A DNA stretch of 64,000 nucleotides from Vogesella sp. XCS3 (GTDB lineage: Bacteria > Pseudomonadota > Gammaproteobacteria > Burkholderiales > Chromobacteriaceae): assembly GCF_020616155.1 (NCBI RefSeq), contig NZ_CP085530.1, positions 867,501 through 931,500 on the forward strand, read 5' to 3'. The first letter of the stretch is position 1. Every line of letters begins with the position of its first letter. The position numbers and the translations under genes are program-made. The notes below the pieces were generated by a model, which saw nothing but the letters and a program-made list of their open reading frames with translations, did not search any database and was not told the DNA's origin. Shown here piece by piece: positions 8,686 through 18,122 of the stretch.

Positions 8686-9725
8686 GGTTGTGGATCCTTA
8701 TTGTCTTGCGCTTGTCGCAGCGCTTTTTCAAGTTGTTTGACACGGGTAACCAGCTCGCCCAGGTGCCGCAGGTGGGCCGCGTTGGCCAGCCACTCTTTGT
8801 GGGTGGCCATCGGGTACACCGCGGTGTAGGCGTCGGCCTGGCGGATGGATTTGGAAATCAGGGTACCGGCGCCCACGTGGGTACCGTCAGCAATATCAAG
8901 GTGGCCAATGATGCGCGCAGCGCCACCAATGGTGCAGCGCGCACCGATCTTGGTGCTGCCGGCGACGGCCGCGCAGCCGGCCATGGCGGTGTGTGCGCCC
9001 ACTTGCACGTTGTGCGCCAGCTGAATCTGGTTATCCAGCTTCACGCCTTCGCCAATAATGGTGTCTTTCAGCGCGCCACGGTCGATGGTGGTATTGGCGC
9101 CGACTTCGACATCGTCACCAATGACCACCACGCCGGTTTGCGGAATCTTGAACCAGCGGTCGGTATTCCACGCCAGACCAAAACCGTCGGCACCGATCAC
9201 GGCTCCGGCGTGCAGAATCACGCGATTACCCAGACGGCAGCCGTGGTAGAGGCTGACATTGGGGTAGATCAGCGCATCGTCGCCAATGGTGACGTTATCG
9301 CCGATCACCACCCCGGGGTGAATGACGCAACGTTCGCCAATGGTGACATGGCGACCGATGCTGACCATTTCGCGCACCTCGGTGCTGGCCGCGATCACGC
9401 TCCCCTCGCCTATCACGGCTCGCGGGTGCACCCCGGGAACGGCAGCAGGTTGCGGATTGAGCAGCGTAGCGACACGGGCAAAGTACAGATACGGGTCCGC
9501 TGCCAGAATCAGGCTGCGGCCAACCTTGCTGGCGGCCTCTTCCAGCGCCGGCTTGACGATGACTGCACCGGCGCTAGTGCTATCGAGCTGGCTGCGATAT
9601 TTCGGGTTGGCCAGAAAGGTCATCTGGCCAGCGCCCGCCTCTTCCATGGACGCCAGGCGGTCGATATCGCGGTCTTCGCCGCGCAGCTCACCTCCCAGGG
9701 TGGCCACAATGTGGGATAGTTTCAT
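8682..9725 (-). CDS. lpxD: UDP-3-O-(3-hydroxyacyl)glucosamine N-acyltransferase LpxD
   Basis: The 347-residue product adds the N-linked acyl chain in lipid A synthesis. It has the N-terminal uridine-binding domain (about 1-100), followed by a long hexapeptide-repeat helix and a C-terminal helical tail with [10 protein letters not shown]. The catalytic His is within the [14 protein letters not shown] region near residue 240. An upstream TTG at 9737 is in frame, but ATG at 9725 ([12 protein letters not shown]) matches the family. Contains an exact 13-mer repeat at 9515-9527, giving the residues KVGR. Confidence 0.96.
   Translation of the reverse strand: MKLSHIVATLGGELRGEDRDIDRLASMEEAGAGQMTFLANPKYRSQLDSTSAGAVIVKPALEEAASKVGRSLILAADPYLYFARVATLLNPQPAAVPGVHPRAVIGEGSVIAASTEVREMVSIGRHVTIGERCVIHPGVVIGDNVTIGDDALIYPNVSLYHGCRLGNRVILHAGAVIGADGFGLAWNTDRWFKIPQTGVVVIGDDVEVGANTTIDRGALKDTIIGEGVKLDNQIQLAHNVQVGAHTAMAGCAAVAGSTKIGARCTIGGAARIIGHLDIADGTHVGAGTLISKSIRQADAYTAVYPMATHKEWLANAAHLRHLGELVTRVKQLEKALRQAQDNKDPQP
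9515..9527 (+). repeat. dispersed 13-mer TGCGGCCAACCTT (in lpxD)
   Basis: Exact copy of the candidate uptake-sequence-like element, inside lpxD; read on the gene's strand it encodes part of SKVGRS. Confidence 0.8.
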
Positions 9726-9740
9726 GGGTTCTAGCAATGA

Positions 9741-9765
9741 CGAAGCCGACTTGGCGTCGGCTTCG
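9741..9765 (-). other. intergenic hairpin between skp and lpxD
   Basis: Perfect 10-bp arms CGAAGCCGAC (9741-9750) and GTCGGCTTCG (9756-9765) with a 5-base loop. No T run follows on the minus strand, so it looks like an mRNA-processing or stability hairpin rather than a full terminator. Confidence 0.55.
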
Positions 9766-9788
9766 AGTGTTGTAAGAAGCCTTGCGGC

Positions 9789-10277
9789 CTATTTCTCCAG
9801 CTCTTTCAGCACCTTGGGCGTGATGTCCATTTTACCGCTTACGTACACCACGTCTTGCAGGATCAGGTCGAACTGTTCACGCTCGGCCAGCTGCTTGATC
9901 ACACGGTTAGCCCGCTCCTGCACCGCAGCAAACTCTTCATTGCGGCGCTGGTTCAAGTCATCGCGAAAATCGCGTGATTTGGCCTGGTACTCACGGTCGA
10001 CCGAGGCCAATTCCCGCTCCATGGCACGACGCTCGCCATCGCTCGGTTTACCCTTGGCCAATTGCGCCTCGAGCTCCTTGCCGCGTGCGGCCAGCTTTTT
10101 CAGCTCGGCTTCGCGGCTGGCGAACTCGCGCTCCAGCTTTTTCTGCGCATTAAGCGCAGGTGCAGCCTCGCGATATACCCGCTCGGTATTGACGTAGCCG
10201 ATTTTGACATCGGCGGCGGTAGCAAAAGTCGACGCCAGCAACAAAGGCAGTACTGGCAGCAAACGTTTGAATGGCAT
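9789..10277 (-). CDS. skp: periplasmic OmpH/Skp-family chaperone
   Basis: The 162-residue product has a signal peptide (about residues 1-21, ending FATA-A) and then a mature start ADVKIGYVNTERVYREA that is typical of Skp/OmpH. The centre is a long charged helical stretch (about 45-125) that forms the tentacles of the trimeric chaperone. It escorts unfolded outer-membrane proteins through the periplasm, which fits its place directly downstream of bamA. Confidence 0.93.
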   Translation of the reverse strand: MPFKRLLPVLPLLLASTFATAADVKIGYVNTERVYREAAPALNAQKKLEREFASREAELKKLAARGKELEAQLAKGKPSDGERRAMERELASVDREYQAKSRDFRDDLNQRRNEEFAAVQERANRVIKQLAEREQFDLILQDVVYVSGKMDITPKVLKELEK

Positions 10278-10286
10278 GCGAACTCC

Positions 10287-12572
10287 TTAGAACACTTGGC
10301 CAATCGTAAACTGGAAGCGCTGCAACTGATCGCCGCTCTGCTTTTTCAGCGGAATGGCGTAGCTGAATTTCAGCGGGCCAATAGGCGACAGCCAGGTAAG
10401 CGCCAGGCCAGACGAGTAGCGCAGGCCATCCGATGCACTTACCGATGTTTCTTTCGGGTCCCACAAGGTGCCGGCATCTACAAAAAGACTGGTGCGCAGG
10501 CTGCGGTTATCACGCATGCCAGGGAACGGGAACAAGAGCTCCAGCGAGCTGGTGATCTTGCGCGTACCGCCCAGCGCGTCGCCATTGGTATCCAGCGGAC
10601 CCATGCTGCCGTTTTCGTAGCCGCGCACGGAGCCCAGGCCGCCCAGATAGTAGTTCTGGAAGAATGGCAAACGCTTGGTTTTGCCATAGCCATTAGCGAA
10701 ACCTACTTCGCCACTGGCTGCCAGGGTGAAGTTTTTCGACAGTGGCCAGAACCATGCCTGGTTATGCGACATGCGATAGTACTGGATATCACCACCGGGC
10801 ATACCTGCGTCCATATAGACGCCCATGCTATAGCCGCGCGTTGGCCACAGGGCGCTATCGCGGGTATCGCGCGACCAGCCGGCGGAAGACAGCAGCGTCA
10901 TATTGGACTTGCCGTACTGCTTAACAAAGTCCTTGTAACGCTGCGGGCTATCACTGAACAGCGTAATGGCGGTATTTTCCGCACCAAAGCTGTAGTTGAT
11001 CCGGTCAAACTCGGTTACCGGCACACCAAAGCGTACGGCCGCACCGGTGGTGCTGGTCTTGTACTTGTTGGTATCGGTCGCGGACGGGTTATAGACACGG
11101 CGATACAGATCGTAGCCCACGCTGACACCATCTACCGTGTAGTACGGATCGGTAAACGATATGGTGGAATTCTTGGTGGTTTTGCCATTGGAGAAGCTGA
11201 ACGACAAAGACTTACCCGAGCCCAGCACGTTGGCTTGCGATACCGAGGCGCTCAGCTGCAGGCCATCGCCCTGCGCGTAACCGATACCGGCATTGATCGA
11301 GCCGGTAGCGCGCTCTTTCACGACCACATTCATGTCCACCTGGTCTGCCGTATCCACGACAGCCGGGGTTTCGATGTTGACGGTCTCAAAGTAGCCCAGC
11401 AGCTCCAGGCGTTCCTTGCTGCGCTTGATCGCGGCACCGTTGTACTGTGCACTTTCCAGCTGGCGCAGCTCGCGGCGGATGACTTCGTCGCGGGTACGGG
11501 TATTGCCTGCAATATTCACGCGACGCACACTGGTCAGACGACCCGGGTCGACGAAGAAAGTCAGGGCAACCGTACTTTTCTCTTTGTCGATCTCGGGTAC
11601 CGGGTTCACGCTGACAAAGGCGTAACCATCGGCTTCCAAACGCTCGGTCAGCGCGGCAATCGAATTATTGATTTCTTCGCGATTGAACAGCGCACCCGAC
11701 TTGACGCTAATCAGCTGGCGCAGTTCGGCTTCCGGCACGCGCAAGTCACCCGCCAGGCGGATATCGGAAATCTTGTACTGCTTGCCCTCGGACAGGTTGG
11801 CCGTGACATACATGTCTTGCTTGTCGGCACTAATGGCCACCTGCGTAGACTCGATATTGAACTCGGCATAACCCTGGTTCAGATAGTAGGCACGCAGTTT
11901 TTCCAGGTCGGCAGACAGCTGCTGGCGCGAGTAACGGTCAGAACGCGACAGCCAGGTCATGAAGCCGGAAGGCGTCAGCGACATCTCGTCCAGCAGGGTA
12001 TCTTCATCAAAGGCGCGGTTGCCTACAATGCGGATATCCTTGATTTTGGCGGTAACGCCTTCCACGATATCCAGCGTCACGGCAACGCGGTTACGCTCCA
12101 GGCGGGTAATCTGGGTCTGGATTTCGGCCGAGTACTTGCCCTTGCTGAAGTACTGGCGCTTGAGTTCTTGCACCGCTTGATCCAGCAAGCCCTGGTCAAA
12201 AATACGTGATTCGGCCAGGCCGTTGTCCTTCATGGCCTTGATCAACTGCTCTTTCGGGAATTCCTTGCTGCCGTTGACCTGCAACTGGGCAATGACCGGG
12301 CGCTCGCTCACCGCCAGCACCAGCACGTCGCCGTCGGACTCCACACGCACATCGTTAAAAAAGCCGGTAGCAAACAGGGCCTTGATAGCCTCTGCTGCGC
12401 GCTGCTGGGTAAAGGTATCACCCACTTTCAGCGGCAGATAGTTGAAGACGGTACCCGGCTCGGTACGCTGCAGGCCTTCAACACGAATGTCCTTGATAAC
12501 AAAACTGTCCGCGGCCCAGGCCGGGGACAAGAAGGCAGCGGCAACAGCGGCTGCAAGAAAGCGTTTGTTCAT
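10287..12572 (-). CDS. bamA: outer membrane protein assembly factor BamA
   Basis: The 761-residue product is the core Omp85 insertase. The signal peptide covers residues 1-20 (MNKRFLAAAVAAAFLSPAWA), followed by five POTRA domains (first begins FVIKDIRVEGLQRTE) up to about residue 415, then the 16-stranded barrel ending in a C-terminal Phe. The conserved loop-6 motif appears as VRGYENGSMGP, VRGY instead of VRGF. The ATG at 12572 is chosen over the upstream in-frame codon at 12614 because only it leaves a signal peptide at the N-terminus. It sits between rseP and skp as in most beta- and gammaproteobacteria. Confidence 0.97.
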   Translation of the reverse strand: MNKRFLAAAVAAAFLSPAWAADSFVIKDIRVEGLQRTEPGTVFNYLPLKVGDTFTQQRAAEAIKALFATGFFNDVRVESDGDVLVLAVSERPVIAQLQVNGSKEFPKEQLIKAMKDNGLAESRIFDQGLLDQAVQELKRQYFSKGKYSAEIQTQITRLERNRVAVTLDIVEGVTAKIKDIRIVGNRAFDEDTLLDEMSLTPSGFMTWLSRSDRYSRQQLSADLEKLRAYYLNQGYAEFNIESTQVAISADKQDMYVTANLSEGKQYKISDIRLAGDLRVPEAELRQLISVKSGALFNREEINNSIAALTERLEADGYAFVSVNPVPEIDKEKSTVALTFFVDPGRLTSVRRVNIAGNTRTRDEVIRRELRQLESAQYNGAAIKRSKERLELLGYFETVNIETPAVVDTADQVDMNVVVKERATGSINAGIGYAQGDGLQLSASVSQANVLGSGKSLSFSFSNGKTTKNSTISFTDPYYTVDGVSVGYDLYRRVYNPSATDTNKYKTSTTGAAVRFGVPVTEFDRINYSFGAENTAITLFSDSPQRYKDFVKQYGKSNMTLLSSAGWSRDTRDSALWPTRGYSMGVYMDAGMPGGDIQYYRMSHNQAWFWPLSKNFTLAASGEVGFANGYGKTKRLPFFQNYYLGGLGSVRGYENGSMGPLDTNGDALGGTRKITSSLELLFPFPGMRDNRSLRTSLFVDAGTLWDPKETSVSASDGLRYSSGLALTWLSPIGPLKFSYAIPLKKQSGDQLQRFQFTIGQVF

Positions 12573-12585
12573 AGTTGTTATGATC

Positions 12586-13923
12586 CTAGCCGGCCAGCAA
12601 CCGGGCGAAGTCATTAAACAGGGCCAGCATCATGACTGTCAGAATGAAAGCCATCCCCAGACGCTGACCGACTTCGTACACGCGATCGGGAAGCGGTCGC
12701 CCCCGAATCAGTTCTGCCACATGATACAGCAAGTGCCCGCCATCCAGCACCGGCACGGGTAGCAGATTGAATACTCCAAGACTGACACTGATCAGCGCCA
12801 TGAATTCCAGCAAAGCGATCACGCCGATATCGGCGCTCTTGCCTGCGTACTCGGCAATGGTGAGCGGGCCACTGAGTGCGTCCAGCGAAACCCCGCCCGT
12901 CAGCATGGCGGCAAGCGTGCCCAGTGTACTACGGCACAAGTCCAGCGTACGCGCCAGCGCGGCGGGCACGGCATCGCTAACAGGCACATGCACACGCTGC
13001 TGCAAGCTGGCCAGCCAGGCCTCATCCATGGCAGGGGCTGCGCCGATGCGGCCAACCTTCACGCCATCCTGCTCGATACTATCCGGGCGCAGCGGCAACT
13101 GCAGCAGCTTGCCGGCGCGCTGCACCGTCAGGTCAAACTGCTCGCCCGGGTGATTATGCACCCACAGCACCCATGCTTCCCAGCTTGCTACCGGCTTGCC
13201 CGCCACTGCTATCAGCCTGTCGCCTGGCTGCAGGTCGGCGCGCGCGGCAGCGCCACCGGGCAAGACGGCACCAATTTGCGGCAGATAGCGCGCTGGCATC
13301 ACGCCCAGCTTACCCATGGTGGCCTGGTCGAATTTTTCCAGCCCGAACGCTGGCAAATCCAGGCGTGCCAGCACCGGCTGCCCTGCCCGCTGCAGACCCA
13401 AGGCCAACTGGCCATCATTGACGATGGCCATGCCCATGGCCTGGCGCGCGTCGGCCCAATCCGCCACCGGCGTGCCATTCACACTAACAATACGGTCACC
13501 CGCACGCACACCGGCCGCAGCGGCTGCCGTTTGTGCAGCCACGGTACCAACCAGCGGCTGCAAGCGCGTTTGTTCGCCGCTCATGGTAACGGCAAACAGC
13601 ACCACCGCCAGCAGCAGGTTAGCCAGCGGACCGGCCAGCACGATAACCATGCGCTGCCACACCGGGCGCTGGTTAAAGGCACGGGGGCGATCCTGGCTTT
13701 CAACCGGTGCTTCGCGCTCGTCCAGCATGCGTACGTAGCCACCCAGCGGGATCCACGCCAGCCGCCATTCGGTTTCACCCACCGTGCGGGCATAAATGGT
13801 TTTGCCAAAGCCGATGGAGAAAGTCAGCACTTTCACGCCGCACAGGCGCGCCGCCAGAAAATGGCCAAACTCGTGAAAGGTGACCAGTACGCCAATCACC
13901 AGCAAAAAGGCCAGGATAGTCAT
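12586..13923 (-). CDS. rseP: RIP metalloprotease RseP
   Basis: The 445-residue product is an inner-membrane site-2 protease that cleaves anti-sigma factors in the envelope-stress response. The zinc motif HEFGH lies at residues 17-21 in the first membrane helix, two PDZ domains occupy the middle (about 120-320; second contains GGAAARADLQPGDRLIAV), and the third zinc ligand is in LLPVPVLDGGHLLY near 395. Its ATG at 13923 overlaps the dxr stop by four bases. An exact 13-mer repeat is at 13047-13059, encoding KVGR. Confidence 0.96.
   Translation of the reverse strand: MTILAFLLVIGVLVTFHEFGHFLAARLCGVKVLTFSIGFGKTIYARTVGETEWRLAWIPLGGYVRMLDEREAPVESQDRPRAFNQRPVWQRMVIVLAGPLANLLLAVVLFAVTMSGEQTRLQPLVGTVAAQTAAAAAGVRAGDRIVSVNGTPVADWADARQAMGMAIVNDGQLALGLQRAGQPVLARLDLPAFGLEKFDQATMGKLGVMPARYLPQIGAVLPGGAAARADLQPGDRLIAVAGKPVASWEAWVLWVHNHPGEQFDLTVQRAGKLLQLPLRPDSIEQDGVKVGRIGAAPAMDEAWLASLQQRVHVPVSDAVPAALARTLDLCRSTLGTLAAMLTGGVSLDALSGPLTIAEYAGKSADIGVIALLEFMALISVSLGVFNLLPVPVLDGGHLLYHVAELIRGRPLPDRVYEVGQRLGMAFILTVMMLALFNDFARLLAG
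13047..13059 (+). repeat. dispersed 13-mer TGCGGCCAACCTT (in rseP)
   Basis: Exact copy inside rseP; on the coding strand it gives the residues KVGRI. Confidence 0.8.
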
Positions 13924-15098
13924 GCCGGCACCCAGCCACTCACCAGCGCACGCGTGGCGGCATCTTTGGCCAGCAGGCTTTCCAGATCGCCACTGAGCGA
14001 CAAGTCGCTATGCGACAAGGCCCGCTCAATCAGTTGCGGTATTTGCAGGAAGCCGATGCGCCCCGCCAGGAAGCTGGCTACCGCGACTTCGTTGGCCGCA
14101 TTCATCACCGCCGAGGCATCGCCACCCGCCTTCAGGCAATCGAAGGCCAGCTTCAGGCAAGGGAAGCGCTGCAAATCCGGGGCTTCAAACGTCAGCGCAC
14201 CCATGGTCAGGAAATCCAGCGGCTGTACTGGCGCCGCAATGCGCTGTGGCCACGCCATGGCGTAGGCGATGGGCGTGCGCATATCCGGCGAACCCAGCTG
14301 CGCCAGAATACTGCCATCGTGGTAACGCACCATGGAGTGGATGACACTCTGTGGGTGCACAACCACCTTGATTTGCTCGGCAGGCGTATTGAACAGCCAG
14401 TGCGCTTCGATTACCTCCAGCCCCTTGTTCATCAAGCTGGCAGAATCCACCGAAATCTTGCGCCCCATTACCCAGTTCGGATGCTTGCAGGCATCGTCAG
14501 CGGTAACGTGTTGCAGTTGCGCCAACGTATGGTGGCGGAATGGCCCGCCCGAAGCCGTCAGAATCAGCTCCACCACGCCAGCAGCGGCAAGGTCGCCATC
14601 AAAACCGGCTGGCAGCGCCTGAAACAGGGCGTTGTGTTCGCTATCGACAGGCAGTAGCGTGGCACCACCTTCGCGCACGGCGCGCATGAACAGGTCACCG
14701 GCTACCACTAGCGACTCTTTATTCGCCAGCAAAATCCGCTTGCCTGCACGCGCAGCGGCCAAGGTTGGCCGCAAGCCGGCGGCGCCGACGATGGCCGCCA
14801 TCACCATATCAACCTCGCTGGCGGTAGACACGTCCGTCAGCGCAGCTTCGCCTTGCAATACCTGCGTGTCACTACCCGCCTCGGCCAGCAAGTGACGCAA
14901 ACGCGAAGCCGCTTGCGGGTCGATCAACACCGCGTAACGCGGCTTGTGCTGCATGCACTGGGCAAACAGCTTGTCGGCCTGGCTATGCGCCGCCAGGGCA
15001 AAAACACGGTAGCGCTGCGGGTGCATGGCTACCACGTCCAGCGTGTTGGTACCTATGCTACCGGTAGCGCCCAGTATGGTTATCAATTGAATAGTCAT
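13920..15098 (-). CDS. dxr: 1-deoxy-D-xylulose-5-phosphate reductoisomerase
   Basis: The 392-residue product catalyses the NADPH-dependent second step of the MEP isoprenoid pathway. The nucleotide-binding loop ITILGATGSIGTNTLDV starts at residue 5. Metal- and substrate-binding segments LLPVDSEHNALFQ (about residue 150) and LTASGGPFRHH follow, then MGRKISVDSASLMNKGLEVIEAHWLF near 205-230. The frame extends 18 codons upstream, but ATG at 15098 matches the family N-terminus. Followed by rseP with a four-base overlap. Confidence 0.97.
   Translation of the reverse strand: MTIQLITILGATGSIGTNTLDVVAMHPQRYRVFALAAHSQADKLFAQCMQHKPRYAVLIDPQAASRLRHLLAEAGSDTQVLQGEAALTDVSTASEVDMVMAAIVGAAGLRPTLAAARAGKRILLANKESLVVAGDLFMRAVREGGATLLPVDSEHNALFQALPAGFDGDLAAAGVVELILTASGGPFRHHTLAQLQHVTADDACKHPNWVMGRKISVDSASLMNKGLEVIEAHWLFNTPAEQIKVVVHPQSVIHSMVRYHDGSILAQLGSPDMRTPIAYAMAWPQRIAAPVQPLDFLTMGALTFEAPDLQRFPCLKLAFDCLKAGGDASAVMNAANEVAVASFLAGRIGFLQIPQLIERALSHSDLSLSGDLESLLAKDAATRALVSGWVPA
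14761..14773 (-). repeat. dispersed 13-mer AAGGTTGGCCGCA (in dxr)
   Basis: Exact copy, plus-strand reading AAGGTTGGCCGCA, inside dxr. Confidence 0.8.
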
Positions 15099-15105
15099 GC
15101 AGTAC

Positions 15106-15909
15106 TCATGCAAGCAGCAAACGCAGCGCGTGCGATACAGCCAGAACGGCAATCAGGCTATCGATACGGTCGTAGACGCCACCGTGGCCTGGCAACAGGC
15201 TGCTGCTATCCTTGATGCCAGCACTGCGCTTGAACCAGGACTCCAGCAAATCGCCCACTACGCTCACCGCAGTCAGCCCCATGGCCAGTGGCAACAGCAC
15301 CACCAGCGGCAACGGAATGTTCAGCCAGCCCAGATCATTAACGAACCAGACATAAGCAGCCACACCCACCACCGCACCTGCGACGCCTTCCCAGCTTTTG
15401 CCCGGGCTAATGGCCGGAGCCAGCTTGTGTTTGCCAAAGGTTTTACCGGCGAAATACGCCGCCACATCGGCCACCCAAACCAGACCCATCACCGCCAGCA
15501 ACTGCTTGCCGCTGATGGCCGAGTTATCCGGATGCCACGCCAGAAAAGCAAACCAGGCGGGAAACATCAGCAATATGCCCAGCAGCATGGCTGGCAGCCC
15601 GGTGGGAATGGCCCAGCGTTTGCGCAACCACATTGGCGCCAAAACCAGCCATACCAGCAGCGAAGCGCTCATCGCCAGGGCGCTTGGCATGTAAGCCACC
15701 CACCACGCCGCAGCAGCCAGCGCCGTACATGCGGCCAGATAACCCCATTGCAGCGGGCCGGTAATACGTGCCATACGGCTGTATTCCCATAGTGCCAAGC
15801 CGATGATCAGCCAGGAAAAAGCAGCCCAGACATGGGGAGGAAAGAAAAACAGCGCCGCCAGCATCAAAGGAAGCAGGACGAGCGCCGTGAGAATACGCGT
15901 TTTCAGCAT
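15106..15909 (-). CDS. cdsA: phosphatidate cytidylyltransferase
   Basis: The 267-residue product makes CDP-diacylglycerol, the branch point of phospholipid synthesis. It is a polytopic membrane protein (about eight hydrophobic segments) ending in the CDP-alcohol signature region SAGIKDSSSLLPGHGGVYDR near residues 220-240, with the conserved Asp residues. It begins four bases after the uppS stop and ends just before dxr. Confidence 0.96.
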   Translation of the reverse strand: MLKTRILTALVLLPLMLAALFFFPPHVWAAFSWLIIGLALWEYSRMARITGPLQWGYLAACTALAAAAWWVAYMPSALAMSASLLVWLVLAPMWLRKRWAIPTGLPAMLLGILLMFPAWFAFLAWHPDNSAISGKQLLAVMGLVWVADVAAYFAGKTFGKHKLAPAISPGKSWEGVAGAVVGVAAYVWFVNDLGWLNIPLPLVVLLPLAMGLTAVSVVGDLLESWFKRSAGIKDSSSLLPGHGGVYDRIDSLIAVLAVSHALRLLLA

Positions 15910-15912
15910 GAA

Positions 15913-16662
15913 TTAGCCTCGGCGTTGCGCTTCGGGCAGCTGTTCACTGGTGCGGCCAAAACGGCGTTCGCGCGCATGAAAAGACGCCAGCGCGCCTTCC
16001 AGCGCCTTGCGGTCGAAGTCGGGCCACAGCAGGTCGGTAAAATACAGCTCGCTATACGCCAGCTGCCATAGCAGGAAGTTGCTGATGCGCTGCTCGCCAC
16101 CGGTGCGGATAAACAGGTCCGGCTCGGGCGCGTAGGCAGTAGACAAATTGGCGGCCAACGCGGCTTCGTCTATCTGCGTTACCCCTTGTGCCTGCAGGCG
16201 GGCTACCGCTTGCAAGACATCCCAGCGCCCGCCGTAATCGGCCGCCACCGTCAGCGTCAGGCCAGTGTTGGCCGCAGTCAGGCTCTCTGCTGCATCAATA
16301 CGCGCCAGGATGGCACTGGAAAAGCGCTCGCGCGAACCAATGACCTTCAGGCGGATATTGTTGCGATGCAGGCGCTCAACCTCCCGCTCCAGCGCCACGA
16401 AAAACAGCTCCATCAGGAAGGTGACTTCCTCTTCCGGACGGCGCCAGTTTTCGGTGGAGAAAGCAAACAGGGTCAGAAACTCCACACCCAGCTCGCTGCA
16501 GGCTTTTACCGTGTCACGCACGGCGTCCAGGCCGCGCTTGTGCCCTGCTACGCGGGGCAGAAAGCGCTTTTTGGCCCAGCGCCCGTTGCCATCCATAATG
16601 ATGGCGATATGCCGAGGCACCGCCGGCGCCTCGGGCACATCTTGAGTAGAACTTGCAAACAA
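15913..16662 (-). CDS. uppS: isoprenyl transferase (undecaprenyl diphosphate synthase)
   Basis: The 249-residue product condenses isopentenyl diphosphate units to undecaprenyl diphosphate, the lipid carrier for peptidoglycan. The catalytic segment IAIIMDGNGRWAKKR is near residues 19-33, with FSTENWRRPEEEV near 84-96 and the C-terminal FIRTGGEQRISNFLLWQ. The likely start is a TTG at 16662, preceded by AAGGGG at good distance; no ATG exists upstream of the essential MDGNG motif. Confidence 0.95.
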   Translation of the reverse strand: MFASSTQDVPEAPAVPRHIAIIMDGNGRWAKKRFLPRVAGHKRGLDAVRDTVKACSELGVEFLTLFAFSTENWRRPEEEVTFLMELFFVALEREVERLHRNNIRLKVIGSRERFSSAILARIDAAESLTAANTGLTLTVAADYGGRWDVLQAVARLQAQGVTQIDEAALAANLSTAYAPEPDLFIRTGGEQRISNFLLWQLAYSELYFTDLLWPDFDRKALEGALASFHARERRFGRTSEQLPEAQRRG

Positions 16663-16672
16663 GGGCTACCCC

Positions 16673-17230
16673 TTATACGGCCAGCAGTTCAGCTTCTTTG
16701 GTAGCAAGCGCTTTATCGACTTCGGCAATGTATTTGTCGGTCAGCTTCTGGATATCGTCCTGGCCGCGGCGCTCTTCATCCTCGGTGATGTCTTTATCTT
16801 TCAGCAGGTTCTTGAAGTCGTTGTTGGCATCGCGGCGTACGTTACGCACGGCCACGCGCGCACCTTCAGCTTCGGCACGCACCACTTTGATCAGGTCACG
16901 GCGGCGCTCTTCGGTCAGCGCCGGCATCGGCACGCGAATCAGCTCACCCATGGAGGATGGGTTCAGGCCCAGGTCGCTATCGCGGATCGCTTTTTCGATC
17001 TTGGCAACCATGCTCTTTTCCCAAGCCTGTACGCCCAGCGTACGTGCATCGATGTTGGTAACGTTAGCCACCTGATTTACAGGCACGTCGCTACCGTAGT
17101 AGTCCACCATAACGTGGTCCAACAGGCCGGCGTGTGCGCGACCGGTGCGCACTTTGGCCAGATCGGTCTTGAAGGTTTCGAGCGTTTTTTGCATTTTGTG
17201 CTCGGCCGACTTCTTCACGTCATTGATCAT
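16673..17230 (-). CDS. frr: ribosome recycling factor
   Basis: The 185-residue product is RRF, which with EF-G splits post-termination ribosomes. It shows [20 protein letters not shown] at the start, [13 protein letters not shown] near residue 28, and the C-terminal helix bundle. The upstream in-frame codons are ignored because MINDVKKS is the family start. It lies behind the pyrH terminator hairpin, so it may depend on readthrough or its own promoter. Confidence 0.96.
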   Translation of the reverse strand: MINDVKKSAEHKMQKTLETFKTDLAKVRTGRAHAGLLDHVMVDYYGSDVPVNQVANVTNIDARTLGVQAWEKSMVAKIEKAIRDSDLGLNPSSMGELIRVPMPALTEERRRDLIKVVRAEAEGARVAVRNVRRDANNDFKNLLKDKDITEDEERRGQDDIQKLTDKYIAEVDKALATKEAELLAV

Positions 17231-17260
17231 GATTACTCCCGTTGTCTTTCTGAAAAACAA

Positions 17261-17290
17261 GGCGGAAAGCGGCTTTGCGCCGTTTCCGCC
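17261..17290 (-). terminator. hairpin between pyrH and frr
   Basis: Arms around GGCGGAAA (17261-17268) and TTTCCGCC (17283-17290), with inner pairing, form a strong stem. On the minus strand it is followed by TTGTTTTTC. Probable pyrH terminator or attenuator. Confidence 0.7.
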
Positions 17291-17308
17291 TATGAGGATT
17301 CGTTAAAA

Positions 17309-18028
17309 TCAGCAGTGTACCAGCGTGCCTTCGTCTTCGCCAAGCACCACGCGGGTCAACGCGCCTTGCTTGAAGATGCTGAATACCTTGATGTTCAGTT
17401 GCTGGTCACGGCACAGGGCAAAGGCAGTCGCGTCCATGACTTTCAGGTTGCGCGAGATGGCTTCGTCAAATGTCAGGGTCTGGTAGCGCACGGCATCCGG
17501 GTTCTTTTTCGGATCATCGGTATAGACGCCATCTACCTTGGTCGCTTTCAACATGATGTCCACGTTCATTTCCATGCCACGCAGCGCGGCTGCCGTGTCA
17601 GTGGTAAAGAACGGGTTGCCGGTACCTGCGGCAAAGATCACAACCTTGCCCTCTTCCAGGTACTGCATGGCCTTGCCGCGCACATACGGCTCGGCAATCT
17701 GCTGCATGGTCAGCGCGGACTGCACACGTGCAATCAGGCCGGCCTTGGTCATGGCGTCTTTCAGCGCCAGCGCGTTCATTACCGTGGCCATCATGCCCAT
17801 GTAATCCGCCGTGGCACGATCCATGCCGGCTGCGGCAGGCGCTACGCCGCGGAAAATATTACCGCCACCAATCACGATACCTACTTGCACACCCAGGTCG
17901 ACAACCTCTTTGATCTGGCCAACAATCTGCTGGATGGTGTTGCGGTTAATCCCGTAGCTGTCATCACCCATCAGGGCTTCACCGGAAAGTTTCAGCAGAA
18001 TGCGTTTATAGGCGGGGGATTGGCTCAT
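17309..18028 (-). CDS. pyrH: UMP kinase
   Basis: The 239-residue product phosphorylates UMP to UDP and is an amino-acid-kinase fold hexamer. Hallmarks are [13 protein letters not shown] near residue 9, [12 protein letters not shown] near 52, and [19 protein letters not shown] near 135-155. ATG at 18028 has an AGAGGT ribosome-binding site. It follows tsf after a hairpin, the standard rpsB-tsf-pyrH-frr order. Confidence 0.97.
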   Translation of the reverse strand: MSQSPAYKRILLKLSGEALMGDDSYGINRNTIQQIVGQIKEVVDLGVQVGIVIGGGNIFRGVAPAAAGMDRATADYMGMMATVMNALALKDAMTKAGLIARVQSALTMQQIAEPYVRGKAMQYLEEGKVVIFAAGTGNPFFTTDTAAALRGMEMNVDIMLKATKVDGVYTDDPKKNPDAVRYQTLTFDEAISRNLKVMDATAFALCRDQQLNIKVFSIFKQGALTRVVLGEDEGTLVHC

Positions 18029-18069
18029 GATTACCTCTGGCATGCGGTTGGAGTTTCTTTAATTTGCGA

Positions 18070-18098
18070 AACGGCACCCTGTTTTGCAGGGTGCCGTT
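18070..18098 (-). terminator. hairpin between tsf and pyrH
   Basis: Perfect 12-bp arms AACGGCACCCTG (18070-18081) and CAGGGTGCCGTT (18087-18098) with a 5-base loop. The T tract on the minus strand is short, so partial termination after tsf is likely. Confidence 0.65.
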
Positions 18099-18122
18099 GA
18101 TTCGATCAGTTTAAGCTAGCGA

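Noticed and set aside
10062..12209. Plus-strand open frame of 715 codons opposite bamA
   Set aside because: Shadow frame of bamA, no start context and no recognisable protein.
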